A stretch of 64,000 bases of DNA from Kutzneria sp036403095 (GTDB lineage Bacteria > Actinomycetota > Actinomycetes > Mycobacteriales > Pseudonocardiaceae). The stretch lies in assembly GCA_036403095.1 (NCBI GenBank), contig DASWRQ010000035.1, forward strand, positions 1 to 64,000, read 5' to 3'. Both the position numbers and the translations under genes were made by a program. Below the pieces are notes generated by a model. The model saw only the letters and a program-made list of their open reading frames with translations. It did no database searches and was not told the origin of the DNA. Position 1 is the first letter of the stretch; every line of letters starts with the position of its first letter. This document shows positions 16,532-24,414 of this stretch, piece by piece.

Positions 16532-17155
16532 ATGGACAGAGTGTGGGTAGCCGTCCACGCGGGCGATCCGATCACCCTGGCCGGGGCGATCAGCTGCCTG
16601 CGGGCGCGGGCCGAGCTCCAGGTGGTGCCGGAGCGCAGACTGTCCGAGGCTCAGGTGTTCGTGGTGTGCGCCGACGCGGTCAACGCCGATGTGATGGGGT
16701 TGCTGCGGCGGACCGCCGAGTCCACGCCGGTGAAGATCGTGCTCGTCACCGACCGGTTCCACGACGCCGATCTGTTGGCGGCCGTGGAGTGCGGCGTCGT
16801 CGCGGTGCTGCCGAAGGCCGCGGCCAGCGGCGAGCGCCTGGTGCACGCCGTGCTGGCGGCCAAGCGGGGCATGGGGGACATGCCGCCCACGCTGCTCGGC
16901 TCGCTGCTCGCGCAGGTGGAGCGCCTGCACAAGGAGGTGCTGCGGCCCAACGGCCTCACCGCCTCCGGGCTCGCCCCGCGGGAGATCGACGTGCTGCGAC
17001 TGATGGCCGAGGGCTGGGACACCGCCCAGATCGCCACCAAGCTCTCCTACTCGGAGCGCACCGTGAAGAACGTGGTCTACGCGGTGATGAACCGCCTCGG
17101 GCTGCGCAATCGCCCGCACGCGGTGGCGTACGCCATGCGGTCGGGTGTGATCTGA
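16532..17155 (+). CDS. Orphan LuxR-type regulator with degenerate receiver, paralogue 1
   Basis: 207 residues from ATG 16532, with GGAGGAGG upstream. The C-terminal HTH (about 145-205; GLAPREIDVLRLMAEGWDTAQIATKLSYSERTVKNVVY) is of the LuxR/NarL type. The N-terminal 120 residues have the size and hydrophobic pattern of a receiver domain. However, the double-Asp site reduces to HAGDP, and the position of the phospho-accepting Asp reads VVCADAV, with Ala where the Asp should be. It is therefore unlikely to be phosphorylated in the usual way. No histidine kinase is adjacent. The closest relative in the window is 29813-30436, which is very similar in the HTH. Confidence 0.85.
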   Translation: MDRVWVAVHAGDPITLAGAISCLRARAELQVVPERRLSEAQVFVVCADAVNADVMGLLRRTAESTPVKIVLVTDRFHDADLLAAVECGVVAVLPKAAASGERLVHAVLAAKRGMGDMPPTLLGSLLAQVERLHKEVLRPNGLTASGLAPREIDVLRLMAEGWDTAQIATKLSYSERTVKNVVYAVMNRLGLRNRPHAVAYAMRSGVI

Positions 17156-17237
17156 AGGGGCAAGACGCTTGAATCTTGACCGTGCCGGCCACCTCCAAAT
17201 ACGGTGGCCGGCACAAGTACATTCTCGCTGTTCAACA

Positions 17238-17425
17238 CCGTGCGGGAGAGTCCTGTCGATCTCGGGCAGGCGCCGAAGGAGCAAATCCTCCCCGGAATCT
17301 CTCAGGCACCCCTACCGCTCGGGACAGGCGACTCTGAAAAGCAGGCGTGCCCATCGCGCCTCGCCCAAGGGGAAAGCCGGCTTGCCGGTGAAACTCTCAG
17401 GCATATGACAGAGGGGGAGGCTCAC
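17238..17425 (+). ncRNA. Tandem glycine riboswitch (gcvT type)
   Basis: Conserved glycine-aptamer blocks appear in order. Aptamer I has GCGGGAGAGTCC (17242-17253), GCGCCGAAGGAGCAAA (17271-17286), GGAATCTCTCAGGCACC (about 17294-17310) and GGGACAGGCGACTCTG (17321-17336). Aptamer II has CGCCCAAGGGGAAAG, GGTGAAACTCTCAGGC (about 17387-17402) and ATATGACAGAGGGGGAGG. It ends about 25 bases before gcvT. The class switches on glycine catabolism when glycine is abundant. The second aptamer lacks an obvious 5' GGGAGAG half, so its P1 may be shortened. Confidence 0.95.
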
Positions 17426-17448
17426 TCCACCACACGAGGGGTCTCCTG

Positions 17449-18549
17449 ATGGGCACCGACATCCGCCGCACGCCGCTGCACGACGTGCACGAGCGCCTCG
17501 GCGCCAAGTTCACCGACTTCGCCGGCTGGCAGATGCCGCTGCGCTACACCGGTGACGTGGCCGAGCACACGGCCGTGCGCACCGGCGCCGGCCTCTTCGA
17601 CCTGACCCACATGGGCGAGATCCTGCTGTCCGGCCCGCAGGCCGGCCAGGCCCTGGACTACGCCCTGGTCGGCAACGCCTCCGCGATCGGCGTCGGCCGC
17701 GCCCGCTACACCATGATCTGCGACGACAGCGGCGGCATCCTGGACGACCTGATCGTCTACCGCACCGGCGAGCAGGACTACCTGGTCGTCGCCAACGCCA
17801 GCAACGCCGCCCTGGTGGCCGGCGAGCTGATCGACCGGGCCGAGGACTTCGAGACCGAGGTGCGCGACGCCTCCACCGAGTACGCGCTGATCGCCCTGCA
17901 GGGCCCCCGCTCGGTGGCGCTGCTGGCCCCGCTCACGCCGACCGACCTGTCGACCGTGAAGTACTACGCCTCCTACCCCACGACCGTGGCCGGCCGGCCG
18001 GCGCTGCTGGCCCGTACGGGCTACACCGGCGAGGACGGCTTCGAGCTGTTCGTGGCCCCGGACGACGCCGAGGCGGTGTGGGCCGCGGTCGCCGGCGCCG
18101 GCGAGGTCCTCCCGTGTGGACTGTCGTGCCGCGACACGCTGCGCCTGGAGGCCGGCATGCCGCTCTACGGCAACGAGCTGACCACCGACCTGACGCCGTA
18201 CGCGGCGGGCCTCGGCCGCGTGGTGAAGCTGGACAAGCCGTCCGACTTCGTCGGCCGGGCCGCGCTCCAGAAGGCGTCGGCCGAGACACCGGCCCGCAAG
18301 CTGGTCGGCCTGGTCACCGAGAGCCGGCGCGCGCCGAGGCACGGGTACCCGGTGGTGGATCCGGCCGACGGTGCGAGGATCGGCGAGATCACCAGCGGCG
18401 CGCCGTCGCCGACGCTGGGCCACGCGATCGCCATGGCCTACGTCGACGCCGACCGCGCCGTGCCCGGTTCCGCGCTCGCCGTCGACATCCGGGGCACGAT
18501 CACCCCGGTCGACGTCGTCGAGCTGCCCTTCTACCGTCGTTCATCCTGA
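17449..18549 (+). CDS. gcvT: Glycine cleavage system T protein (aminomethyltransferase)
   Basis: GcvT releases ammonia from the aminomethyl group carried on lipoyl-GcvH and passes the C1 unit to tetrahydrofolate. The 366-residue length is normal. The N-terminal folate-binding domain shows FTDFAGWQMPLRY and GLFDLTHMGEI; the central region shows RTGYTGEDGFEL, with LSCRDTLRLEAGMPLYGNEL as the folate-contacting block. It heads an operon controlled by the upstream glycine riboswitch and is followed 11 bases later by gcvH. Confidence 0.98.
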   Translation: MGTDIRRTPLHDVHERLGAKFTDFAGWQMPLRYTGDVAEHTAVRTGAGLFDLTHMGEILLSGPQAGQALDYALVGNASAIGVGRARYTMICDDSGGILDDLIVYRTGEQDYLVVANASNAALVAGELIDRAEDFETEVRDASTEYALIALQGPRSVALLAPLTPTDLSTVKYYASYPTTVAGRPALLARTGYTGEDGFELFVAPDDAEAVWAAVAGAGEVLPCGLSCRDTLRLEAGMPLYGNELTTDLTPYAAGLGRVVKLDKPSDFVGRAALQKASAETPARKLVGLVTESRRAPRHGYPVVDPADGARIGEITSGAPSPTLGHAIAMAYVDADRAVPGSALAVDIRGTITPVDVVELPFYRRSS

Positions 18550-18560
18550 AAGGCTTCGAC

Positions 18561-18944
18561 ATGAGCACCATCCCCGACCACCTTCGGTACAGCGCGGAGC
18601 ACGAGTGGGTGGCGGTCTCCGACGGCGTCGCCCGCATCGGCATCACCGAGTACGCCGCCGAGCAGCTGGGCGACATCGTGTACGCGGAGCTGCCCAGCGA
18701 GGGCGACAACGTGATCGCGGGCGAGCCGTGCGGCGAGCTCGAGTCCACCAAGTCGGTCAGCGACCTGTTCGCGCCGGTCAGCGGCGAGGTGGTGGCGGTC
18801 AACGGCGAGATCGCCCAGCAGCCCGAGCTGATCAACGGCGACCCGTTCGGCGAGGGCTGGCTGTTCTCGGTGCGGGTCGACGGCGACCCGGACGGGCTGC
18901 TGGACGCCGACGAGTACGCCGCCCTGATCAAGGAGGGCGAGTGA
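18561..18944 (+). CDS. gcvH: Glycine cleavage system H protein
   Basis: A 127-residue lipoyl carrier that shuttles the aminomethyl intermediate between P, T and L proteins. The lipoylated lysine is K64 in GELESTKSVSD. IPDHLRYSAEHEWV at the N-terminus and GEGWLF near the C-terminus are family hallmarks. AAGG occurs upstream of the ATG. The stop overlaps the glyA start as GTGA, so expression is coupled. Confidence 0.98.
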   Translation: MSTIPDHLRYSAEHEWVAVSDGVARIGITEYAAEQLGDIVYAELPSEGDNVIAGEPCGELESTKSVSDLFAPVSGEVVAVNGEIAQQPELINGDPFGEGWLFSVRVDGDPDGLLDADEYAALIKEGE

Positions 18945-20212
18945 CGCCGGTCGAGCTGACGGCGTCCCTGCACGAGCTGGACCCGGAGGTCGCGGCCGCG
19001 GTCGACGCGGAGCTGGGTCGGCAGCGCACCACGCTGGAGATGATCGCCTCCGAGAACTTCGCGCCGCTGGCGGTGCTGGAGGCGCAGGGCTCGGTGCTGA
19101 CCAACAAGTACGCCGAGGGCTACCCGGGCCGGCGCTACTACGGCGGCTGCGAGCACGTGGACGTGATCGAGCAGCTGGCGATCGACCGCGTGAAGGCGCT
19201 GTTCGGGGCCGAGCACGCCAATGTGCAGCCGCACTCGGGCGCGCAGGCCAACGCGGCGGCCATGATGGCGCTGCTGACGCCGGGCGACACCATTCTCGGT
19301 CTGGACCTGGCCCACGGCGGCCACCTGACGCACGGCATGCGGCTGAACTTCTCCGGCAAGCTGTACAACGTCGTGGCCTATCACGTCAGCGAGTCCGACT
19401 ACCACGTGGACATGGCCGAGGTTGAACGGCTGGCCCAGGAGCACCGGCCGAAGCTGATCATCGCCGGCTGGTCGGCCTACCCGCGGCAGCTGGACTTCGC
19501 CGAGTTCCGGCGGATCGCCGACTCGGTTGGCGCATACCTGATGGTCGACATGGCCCACTTCGCCGGGCTGGTGGCCGCCGGGCTGCACCCGAGTCCGGTG
19601 CCGCACGCGCACGTGGTCACCACGACCACGCACAAGACGCTGGGCGGTCCCCGCGGCGGCGTGATCTTCTGCGAGCAGGCACTGGCCAAGAAAATCAACT
19701 CGGCGGTGTTTCCCGGACAGCAGGGCGGCCCGCTCGAGCACGTGATCGCCGCGAAAGCGGTCGCGTTCAAGGTGGCGGCTTCGGAGTCGTTCCGGGAGCG
19801 ACAGCTGCGCACGCTGACCGGCGCGCGCATCCTGGCCGAGCGGCTGCTCGGCGACGACGTGGTGGCGGCCGGCGCCACCGTGCTCACCGGCGGCACGCAG
19901 GTGCACCTGGTTCTTGTCGACCTGCGCAAGTCCGAACTGGACGGGCAGCAGGCCGAGGACCGCTTGCACGACATCGGGATCACGGTCAACCGCAACGCGG
20001 TGCCGTTCGACCCGCGGCCGCCGATGGTGACGTCGGGACTGCGGATCGGCACGCCCGCGCTGGCCGCGCGCGGCTTCGACGACGAGGCCTTCCGCGAGGT
20101 GGCCGACATCGTCGCGCGGGCCCTCGTGCCGGACTTCGACGCGGCCGCGCTGCGAGCTCGGGTGGTGGCGTTGACCGAGCGCTTCCCGTTGTACCCCACC
20201 ATCCCCGCCTGA
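18941..20212 (+). CDS. glyA: Serine hydroxymethyltransferase
   Basis: GlyA uses PLP to interconvert serine plus THF with glycine plus methylene-THF. In this operon it can combine the C1 unit from glycine cleavage with a second glycine to make serine. The protein is 423 residues from GTG 18941. The PLP lysine lies in TTTTHKTLGGPRGG. Other signatures are ASENFAPLAVLEAQGS, NKYAEGYPGRRYYGGCEHVD and VQPHSGAQANAA. It ends 22 bases before a strong terminator. gcvP and the lipoamide dehydrogenase gene are not in the window. Confidence 0.98.
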   Translation: MTPVELTASLHELDPEVAAAVDAELGRQRTTLEMIASENFAPLAVLEAQGSVLTNKYAEGYPGRRYYGGCEHVDVIEQLAIDRVKALFGAEHANVQPHSGAQANAAAMMALLTPGDTILGLDLAHGGHLTHGMRLNFSGKLYNVVAYHVSESDYHVDMAEVERLAQEHRPKLIIAGWSAYPRQLDFAEFRRIADSVGAYLMVDMAHFAGLVAAGLHPSPVPHAHVVTTTTHKTLGGPRGGVIFCEQALAKKINSAVFPGQQGGPLEHVIAAKAVAFKVAASESFRERQLRTLTGARILAERLLGDDVVAAGATVLTGGTQVHLVLVDLRKSELDGQQAEDRLHDIGITVNRNAVPFDPRPPMVTSGLRIGTPALAARGFDDEAFREVADIVARALVPDFDAAALRARVVALTERFPLYPTIPA

Positions 20213-20234
20213 TTGGCTCAGAGTTTCCTTTGAA

Positions 20235-20269
20235 GGGGGCTTTTCTCCACAGCGTGGAGAAAAGCCCCC
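20235..20269 (+). terminator. Terminator of the gcvT-gcvH-glyA operon
   Basis: A perfect 16-bp stem (20235-20250 with 20254-20269, loop AGC) begins GGGGGCTTTTCTCCAC and is followed by TCCTGGTTTT. The motif GGGGGCTTT is shared with the hairpin at 48402-48456 and in shorter form at 5-41. Confidence 0.88.
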
Positions 20270-20509
20270 TCCTGGTTTTCGCTGGTGCGAATGTCTTTCA
20301 CCTTTTCCTGATCTGCCAACGGTTCTGGTTGTGGTGATTCCGTTGTGGCTACGATCGAACCGTTCCCCCTGGTGGATCCGTGTGATACGACGGGCGGGAG
20401 CACCAGCTCGTCGAGGGGGGAATCAGCGCCCCGTTCGTCGCGTTGACCGGCACGGAACTGGCAGTGCGGGGCAGCCGACCCCACACTGGAGACGCGAACA
20501 GGAGGCGAG
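20270..20509 (+). promoter_or_regulatory. Upstream region of SARP paralogue 2
   Basis: 240 bases between the glyA terminator and the SARP start. It is relatively A/T-rich at 20270-20350 (TCTTTCACCTTTTCCTGATC), where the promoter probably lies. AGGAGG at about 20500-20505 is the ribosome binding site. No operator repeat was recognised. Confidence 0.35.
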
Positions 20510-23335
20510 ATGCCCGTCCCCGAGACCGATCCGGTCCCGACCATCAGGGTCGAGGTGCTGGGTCCGGTGCGCGCCTGGCGCGGGGACGTGGAGATCGAGC
20601 TCGGCGCGCCCCGGCAGAGAGCGGTGCTCGCGGTGCTGGCCAGCAACGCCGGCCGGGCCGTGTCCCGCACGGAGCTGATCGACTCGGTCTGGGGCGAGCA
20701 CCCGCCGGCCAGCGCCGAGGGCAGCGTGCACACCTACATCGCCGGCCTGCGCCGCGCGCTGGAGCCGGACCGCACCAACCGCGCGCCGTCCCAGGTGCTG
20801 GCCAGCGCCGGCTCGGGCTACCTGCTGCGGCTGCCCGAGGCCCAGGTCGACCTGACGGCGTTCGAATCGCACCTGGCGGCCATGCGGCAGGCCGGCGACG
20901 ACACGAAAACCTCCCTGCGTCACGTGGAAAGCGCCATCGCGCTGTGGCGCGGCGCGCCGCTGTCCGGCATTCCCGGCCCGTTCTCGGAGCTGGAGCGGAC
21001 CCGGCTGGCCGAGTTGTACCTGACCGCCGTCGAGCATCGAGCCGGGCTCATGTTGCGCACCGGCCGAGCAACCGACGTGGTGGCCGAGCTGTCCCGGGTC
21101 GTGCACGAGCATCCGTTGCGGGAGAAGCTGCGCGGGTTGCTGATGAGCGGGCTCTACCGCTGCGGGCGGCAGGCCGAGGCGCTCGAGGTCTACGCCGAGA
21201 CGCGGCGCACGCTGGCCAGCGAGCTCGGTGTGCAGCCCGGGCCGGAGCTGCGCCGGCTGCACGCGCGGATCCTGGCCAACGACCCCGATCTGGCCGACCG
21301 CACGCCGCGACCGGCGGCCGCCGCGCCCGCGCCGCCCGGGCGGATCGTGCCGGCCCAGTTGCCGCACGACATCAACACCTTCACCGGCCGGGAGACCGAA
21401 CTGGCGCTGCTGCGCCGGCATCTGGACACCACCGAGCGCGGCGTGCTGATCGCGGCCATCGACGGCATCGCCGGCATCGGCAAGACCGCGCTGGCCGTCC
21501 ACTTCGCCCACACCATCGCCGATCGCTTCGCCGACGGCCAGCTGTACGTGAACCTGCGCGGCTTCGACCCGAGCCAGCCGCCGCTGTCCACGGTGGACGC
21601 GTTGGGCCAGCTGCTGCGCGGCCTCGGCGTGGAGGCGCACCAGGTGCCGTCCGCGGCCGAGGAACAGGCCAGCATGTACCGCAGCCTGGTGGCGGGTAAG
21701 CGCATTCTCGTCGTGCTGGACAATGCGGCCAGCACGGATCAACTGCGCTCGCTGCTGCCCGGCTCGCACACCTGCATGGTATTGGTGACCAGCCGCAACC
21801 GGCTCGGCGGCCTGGTCGCCCGGGACGGGGCGTACCGCATCACGCTGGATGTGCTGTCGGCCGGCGAGTCCCGGGAACTGCTGGTGCGCAGCGTCGGCGA
21901 GGAGCGGCTGACCGGCTGCCCGGACGCGCTGGCCACCCTGACCGGCCACTGCGGGCACCTGCCGCTGGCGCTGCGGATCATCGCCGCCAACCTGGCCGCC
22001 CGGCCGCACCTGACCGTGAACGATCTGGCCGAGGCCCTGAGCCATGAGCAGGACCGGCTGGACGTGCTGGCCTCCCCCGACGACGAGACCACCGCCGTGC
22101 GGGCCGTCTTCTCGTGGTCGTATCACGCGTTGAAACCCGAGGCGGCCCGCACGTTCCGGCTGCTGGGCCTGCATCCCGGGCCGGAGATCGGCACCGCGGC
22201 GGTGGCCGCGCTGGCCGACGCGCCGCTGGTCGCCACCCGGCGGATGCTGGACGGGCTGAGCAGTTGCCACCTCGTGGAGTCGATCGGCCGCGACCGCTAC
22301 CGGCTGCACGACCTGCTTCGCGTGTACGCCGCCGAGCGGGCGGTCACCGAGGAGCCGGCCGCGGCGCGGGCAGCCGCCATCGGACGGCTGATGTCCTGGT
22401 ACCTGCACACCTCGGCCGCGGCCGACCGGATGCTGATGCCGCAGAACCGGCCGATCCCGCTGGAGCCGGTGCTGGAGCACTGCGAGCCGCTGGAATTCGA
22501 GACCTACCACCACGCCCTGGCCTGGCTGGAGCAGGAACGGGTCAACCTGGTCGCGGCCTGCCTGGCCGCCGGGCAGCTCGGTGATCACGAGACCGGCTGG
22601 AAGCTGCCGACCGCGCTGGTCTACTTCCTGGAGCTGCGCTCGTACTGGGAGGACTGGATCGCCACCCAGCAGGTCGCGGTGGACGCCGCGCGGGCGCTGG
22701 ACGTGGCCGAGATCGAGGCACTGGCCCTTCGTAGCCTGGGCAACGCCTATTGGCGGCGCAACCGGTACGACGACGCGCTCGGCTGCTTCCAGGAGGGGCT
22801 GCGCATCACCCAGCGGCTCGGCGACCAGCAGGGCACCGCCACGCTGCTCTACGACATCGGCGCCGCCTCCCGGCTCGGCGACGAGTCGCTGCGGCACCTG
22901 CGCGAGGCGTTCCGGATCTTCAGCCAGCTCGGCGACCGGCGCTATGAGGGCATGACCCTGGTCAAGCTGGCCCGCACGCACCGCAACCGCGGCGAGGTCG
23001 AGCAGGCGTTGGAACACCTGCGGCAGTCACTGGAGATCGTGCACGAGCTCGGCGACCGGCGCTGCGAGGCGTTCGGCCGGCTTGAATTGGCCCGCATCCA
23101 TTTCGATCTGGCCAACCACACCGAGACCCTCCGCAACGCCCGTTGGGCGTGCAGCGTTTTCCGGGAGCTCGGCGACCGGCACGGCGAGGCCTGTGCACTC
23201 CAGGTCTGCGGCACCGCGTTGCAGGCCGCCGGCGACCTCGCCCCCGCCCGCGAGACCTACCTGGCCGCCGCCGCCATCTTCGCCCAACTCGGCGATCCAC
23301 GAGCCGACGAGATCGCCGCCTTGCTAGCCGCCTGA
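20510..23335 (+). CDS. AfsR-like SARP regulator (BTAD, NB-ARC, TPR), paralogue 2
   Basis: 941 residues with the same architecture as the 12756-15488 gene: winged helix (about 12-95; LGAPRQRAVLAVLASNAGRAVSRTELIDSVWG), BTAD (to about 250), NB-ARC (about 300-590; P-loop GIAGIGKTALAV, RILVVLDNAAS), and a TPR array (about 690-930; repeated ALGCFQEGLRITQRLGD / ALEHLRQSLEIVHELGD units). SASAEGSVHTY-type sequence in the SARP domain is almost identical to paralogue 1, which suggests related DNA targets. ATG start with AGGAGG. It stands alone between the glycine operon and a repeat element. Confidence 0.93.
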   Translation: MPVPETDPVPTIRVEVLGPVRAWRGDVEIELGAPRQRAVLAVLASNAGRAVSRTELIDSVWGEHPPASAEGSVHTYIAGLRRALEPDRTNRAPSQVLASAGSGYLLRLPEAQVDLTAFESHLAAMRQAGDDTKTSLRHVESAIALWRGAPLSGIPGPFSELERTRLAELYLTAVEHRAGLMLRTGRATDVVAELSRVVHEHPLREKLRGLLMSGLYRCGRQAEALEVYAETRRTLASELGVQPGPELRRLHARILANDPDLADRTPRPAAAAPAPPGRIVPAQLPHDINTFTGRETELALLRRHLDTTERGVLIAAIDGIAGIGKTALAVHFAHTIADRFADGQLYVNLRGFDPSQPPLSTVDALGQLLRGLGVEAHQVPSAAEEQASMYRSLVAGKRILVVLDNAASTDQLRSLLPGSHTCMVLVTSRNRLGGLVARDGAYRITLDVLSAGESRELLVRSVGEERLTGCPDALATLTGHCGHLPLALRIIAANLAARPHLTVNDLAEALSHEQDRLDVLASPDDETTAVRAVFSWSYHALKPEAARTFRLLGLHPGPEIGTAAVAALADAPLVATRRMLDGLSSCHLVESIGRDRYRLHDLLRVYAAERAVTEEPAAARAAAIGRLMSWYLHTSAAADRMLMPQNRPIPLEPVLEHCEPLEFETYHHALAWLEQERVNLVAACLAAGQLGDHETGWKLPTALVYFLELRSYWEDWIATQQVAVDAARALDVAEIEALALRSLGNAYWRRNRYDDALGCFQEGLRITQRLGDQQGTATLLYDIGAASRLGDESLRHLREAFRIFSQLGDRRYEGMTLVKLARTHRNRGEVEQALEHLRQSLEIVHELGDRRCEAFGRLELARIHFDLANHTETLRNARWACSVFRELGDRHGEACALQVCGTALQAAGDLAPARETYLAAAAIFAQLGDPRADEIAALLAA

Positions 23336-23619
23336 CCCGCCACCGCCCGACATCAACGCGCCGCCGGGCCGACGGCACCCAGATGCTGGAGATCGTGCAC
23401 ACACAACACGACCCGGCAGCAAGCTTCGCCAGCACAGACCAAGATCCCGACACCGCAGCTGGCACGTCCCCACAACCAGTATTTCGGCTTCCCCACACCC
23501 ATCACCACCTCAGCCAGGCGAATTACCGTGCACGACAACAACAGGATCATGAAGTCCACCATGCCGGCCGAGCGTGGACTCAGATCACCTTCGCCTAACC
23601 CCAGACCCGGCTCGGCCGC
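23336..23619. other. Intergenic region without a convincing gene
   Basis: Between SARP paralogue 2 and repeat copy 2. It is less GC-rich than its surroundings. A His-rich 71-codon frame (23383-23598, plus) and a Cys-rich frame on the opposite strand are both open, but neither has a ribosome binding site or a recognisable product. I see nothing firm here. Confidence 0.4.
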
Positions 23620-23764
23620 GCCGGTGCTTCGCCCGGTAGCCGGATTTTTCGAGGGCCGCCACCAGACGTGCCCCACCCCCGAACCACGCGGCCCTCGAAA
23701 AATCCGGCAAGGGCGAGGCACCGGCCCCAGAGGGGCCGAGCCCGCCCTGCCGGAGGCAGGGCCA
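23620..23764 (+). repeat. Palindromic intergenic repeat, copy 2
   Basis: The outer arm GCCGGTGCTTCGCCC (23620-23634) pairs with GGGCGAGGCACCGGC (23711-23725). A perfect 21-bp inner arm at 23639-23659 (containing GGATTTTTCGAGGGCC) pairs with 23688-23708. The loop is 28 bases. The element continues with GGGGCCGAGCCC and a small hairpin GCCCTGCC/GGCAGGGC up to 23764. It is nearly identical to copy 3 at 42588. It contains no gene and lies upstream of the 129-residue gene. Confidence 0.85.
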
Positions 23765-23914
23765 TTCAGCACTGAACCGGGGGGTTGCGCGGTGCGTCGT
23801 GGTGGTCGGGCGGTGGTAATCCACCGCCGGTACGACGGCCGGGTGGTGCGACTCCTCCACGCCCCCCACCGTGCTGCCCGGCCCTCGTACCGCCTCGGCG
23901 GAAGGACGCACCCG

Positions 23915-24304
23915 ATGACTGTGCTCGACTGGTCGGTACCCGTGTTGACCGTGGGAGATCCGGTCGAGGCGATCGGGATGCGGGCCGGGTTGGGCGCGGA
24001 GGTCAACTCGATGCTGTCGATGGCGATGCTGTCCGGGCCGGTGGTGGCCTACGCGGGCACTCCGGAGCGCTGGATCTTCCTGACCGGGCCGGCCACGTCC
24101 ACCTCGAACTCGGTGCTGGCCGACCTGGTCCGGCTCGGTGTCGGCCTGTTCCCGATGGGCTCGCTGATCGCCTTGCCGTGCGCGGAGAACGCCGGCACCG
24201 CGCGCTGGATCGACCGTCCGGTGCCGAACAAGCCGCTGCCGCCGTGGCAGGCGGTGGTGGCGGCGGTGCGCCGCACCTCGTCGGTCAGCTCCGGCTGGCA
24301 GTGA
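23915..24304 (+). CDS. Small hypothetical protein with WIFLTGPA motif
   Basis: 129 residues from ATG 23915, with GGAAGGA upstream. The sequence has a core LSGPVVAYAGTPERWIFLTGPA, then LFPMGSLIALPCAENAGTARWIDRP and PPWQAVVAAVRR. By eye this order (a W-x-F/L-x-T-x-P-A strand, then G-S-x-I-x-L-P, then R-W) resembles small actinobacterial proteins related to the tail of bifunctional primase/polymerase proteins; the link is weak. A GTGA overlap joins it to a 37-codon frame. It is convergent with the large 774-residue gene. Function unknown. Confidence 0.65.
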   Translation: MTVLDWSVPVLTVGDPVEAIGMRAGLGAEVNSMLSMAMLSGPVVAYAGTPERWIFLTGPATSTSNSVLADLVRLGVGLFPMGSLIALPCAENAGTARWIDRPVPNKPLPPWQAVVAAVRRTSSVSSGWQ

Positions 24305-24414
24305 CACCCGCACTGGCCGAGTACGAGCGGACGATGGGCGACAACGCTGCGGAAGGCCGGGCCGGCGCCACCCAGGCGTTCCAGAACTTCGCCAAGCTAC
24401 GCGCCGGAGCCTAA
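24301..24414 (+). CDS. Possible 37-residue peptide coupled to the preceding gene
   Basis: A GTG at 24301 overlaps the stop of the 129-residue gene (GTGA), the usual coupling signal in this genome. It opens a 37-codon frame (TPALAEYERTMGDNAAEGRA.. ending FAKLRAGA) predicted to be helical. The last 18 bases overlap the end of the convergent 774-residue gene. It may be a real coupled small protein or the remnant of a longer C-terminus lost by frameshift. No homologue is recognised. Confidence 0.35.
   Translation: MTPALAEYERTMGDNAAEGRAGATQAFQNFAKLRAGA

Noticed and set aside
23383..23598. A His-rich 71-codon gene, possibly AfsS-like, downstream of SARP paralogue 2
   Set aside because: No ribosome binding site, no AfsS repeats, and atypical composition; a Cys-rich frame on the other strand is equally open.
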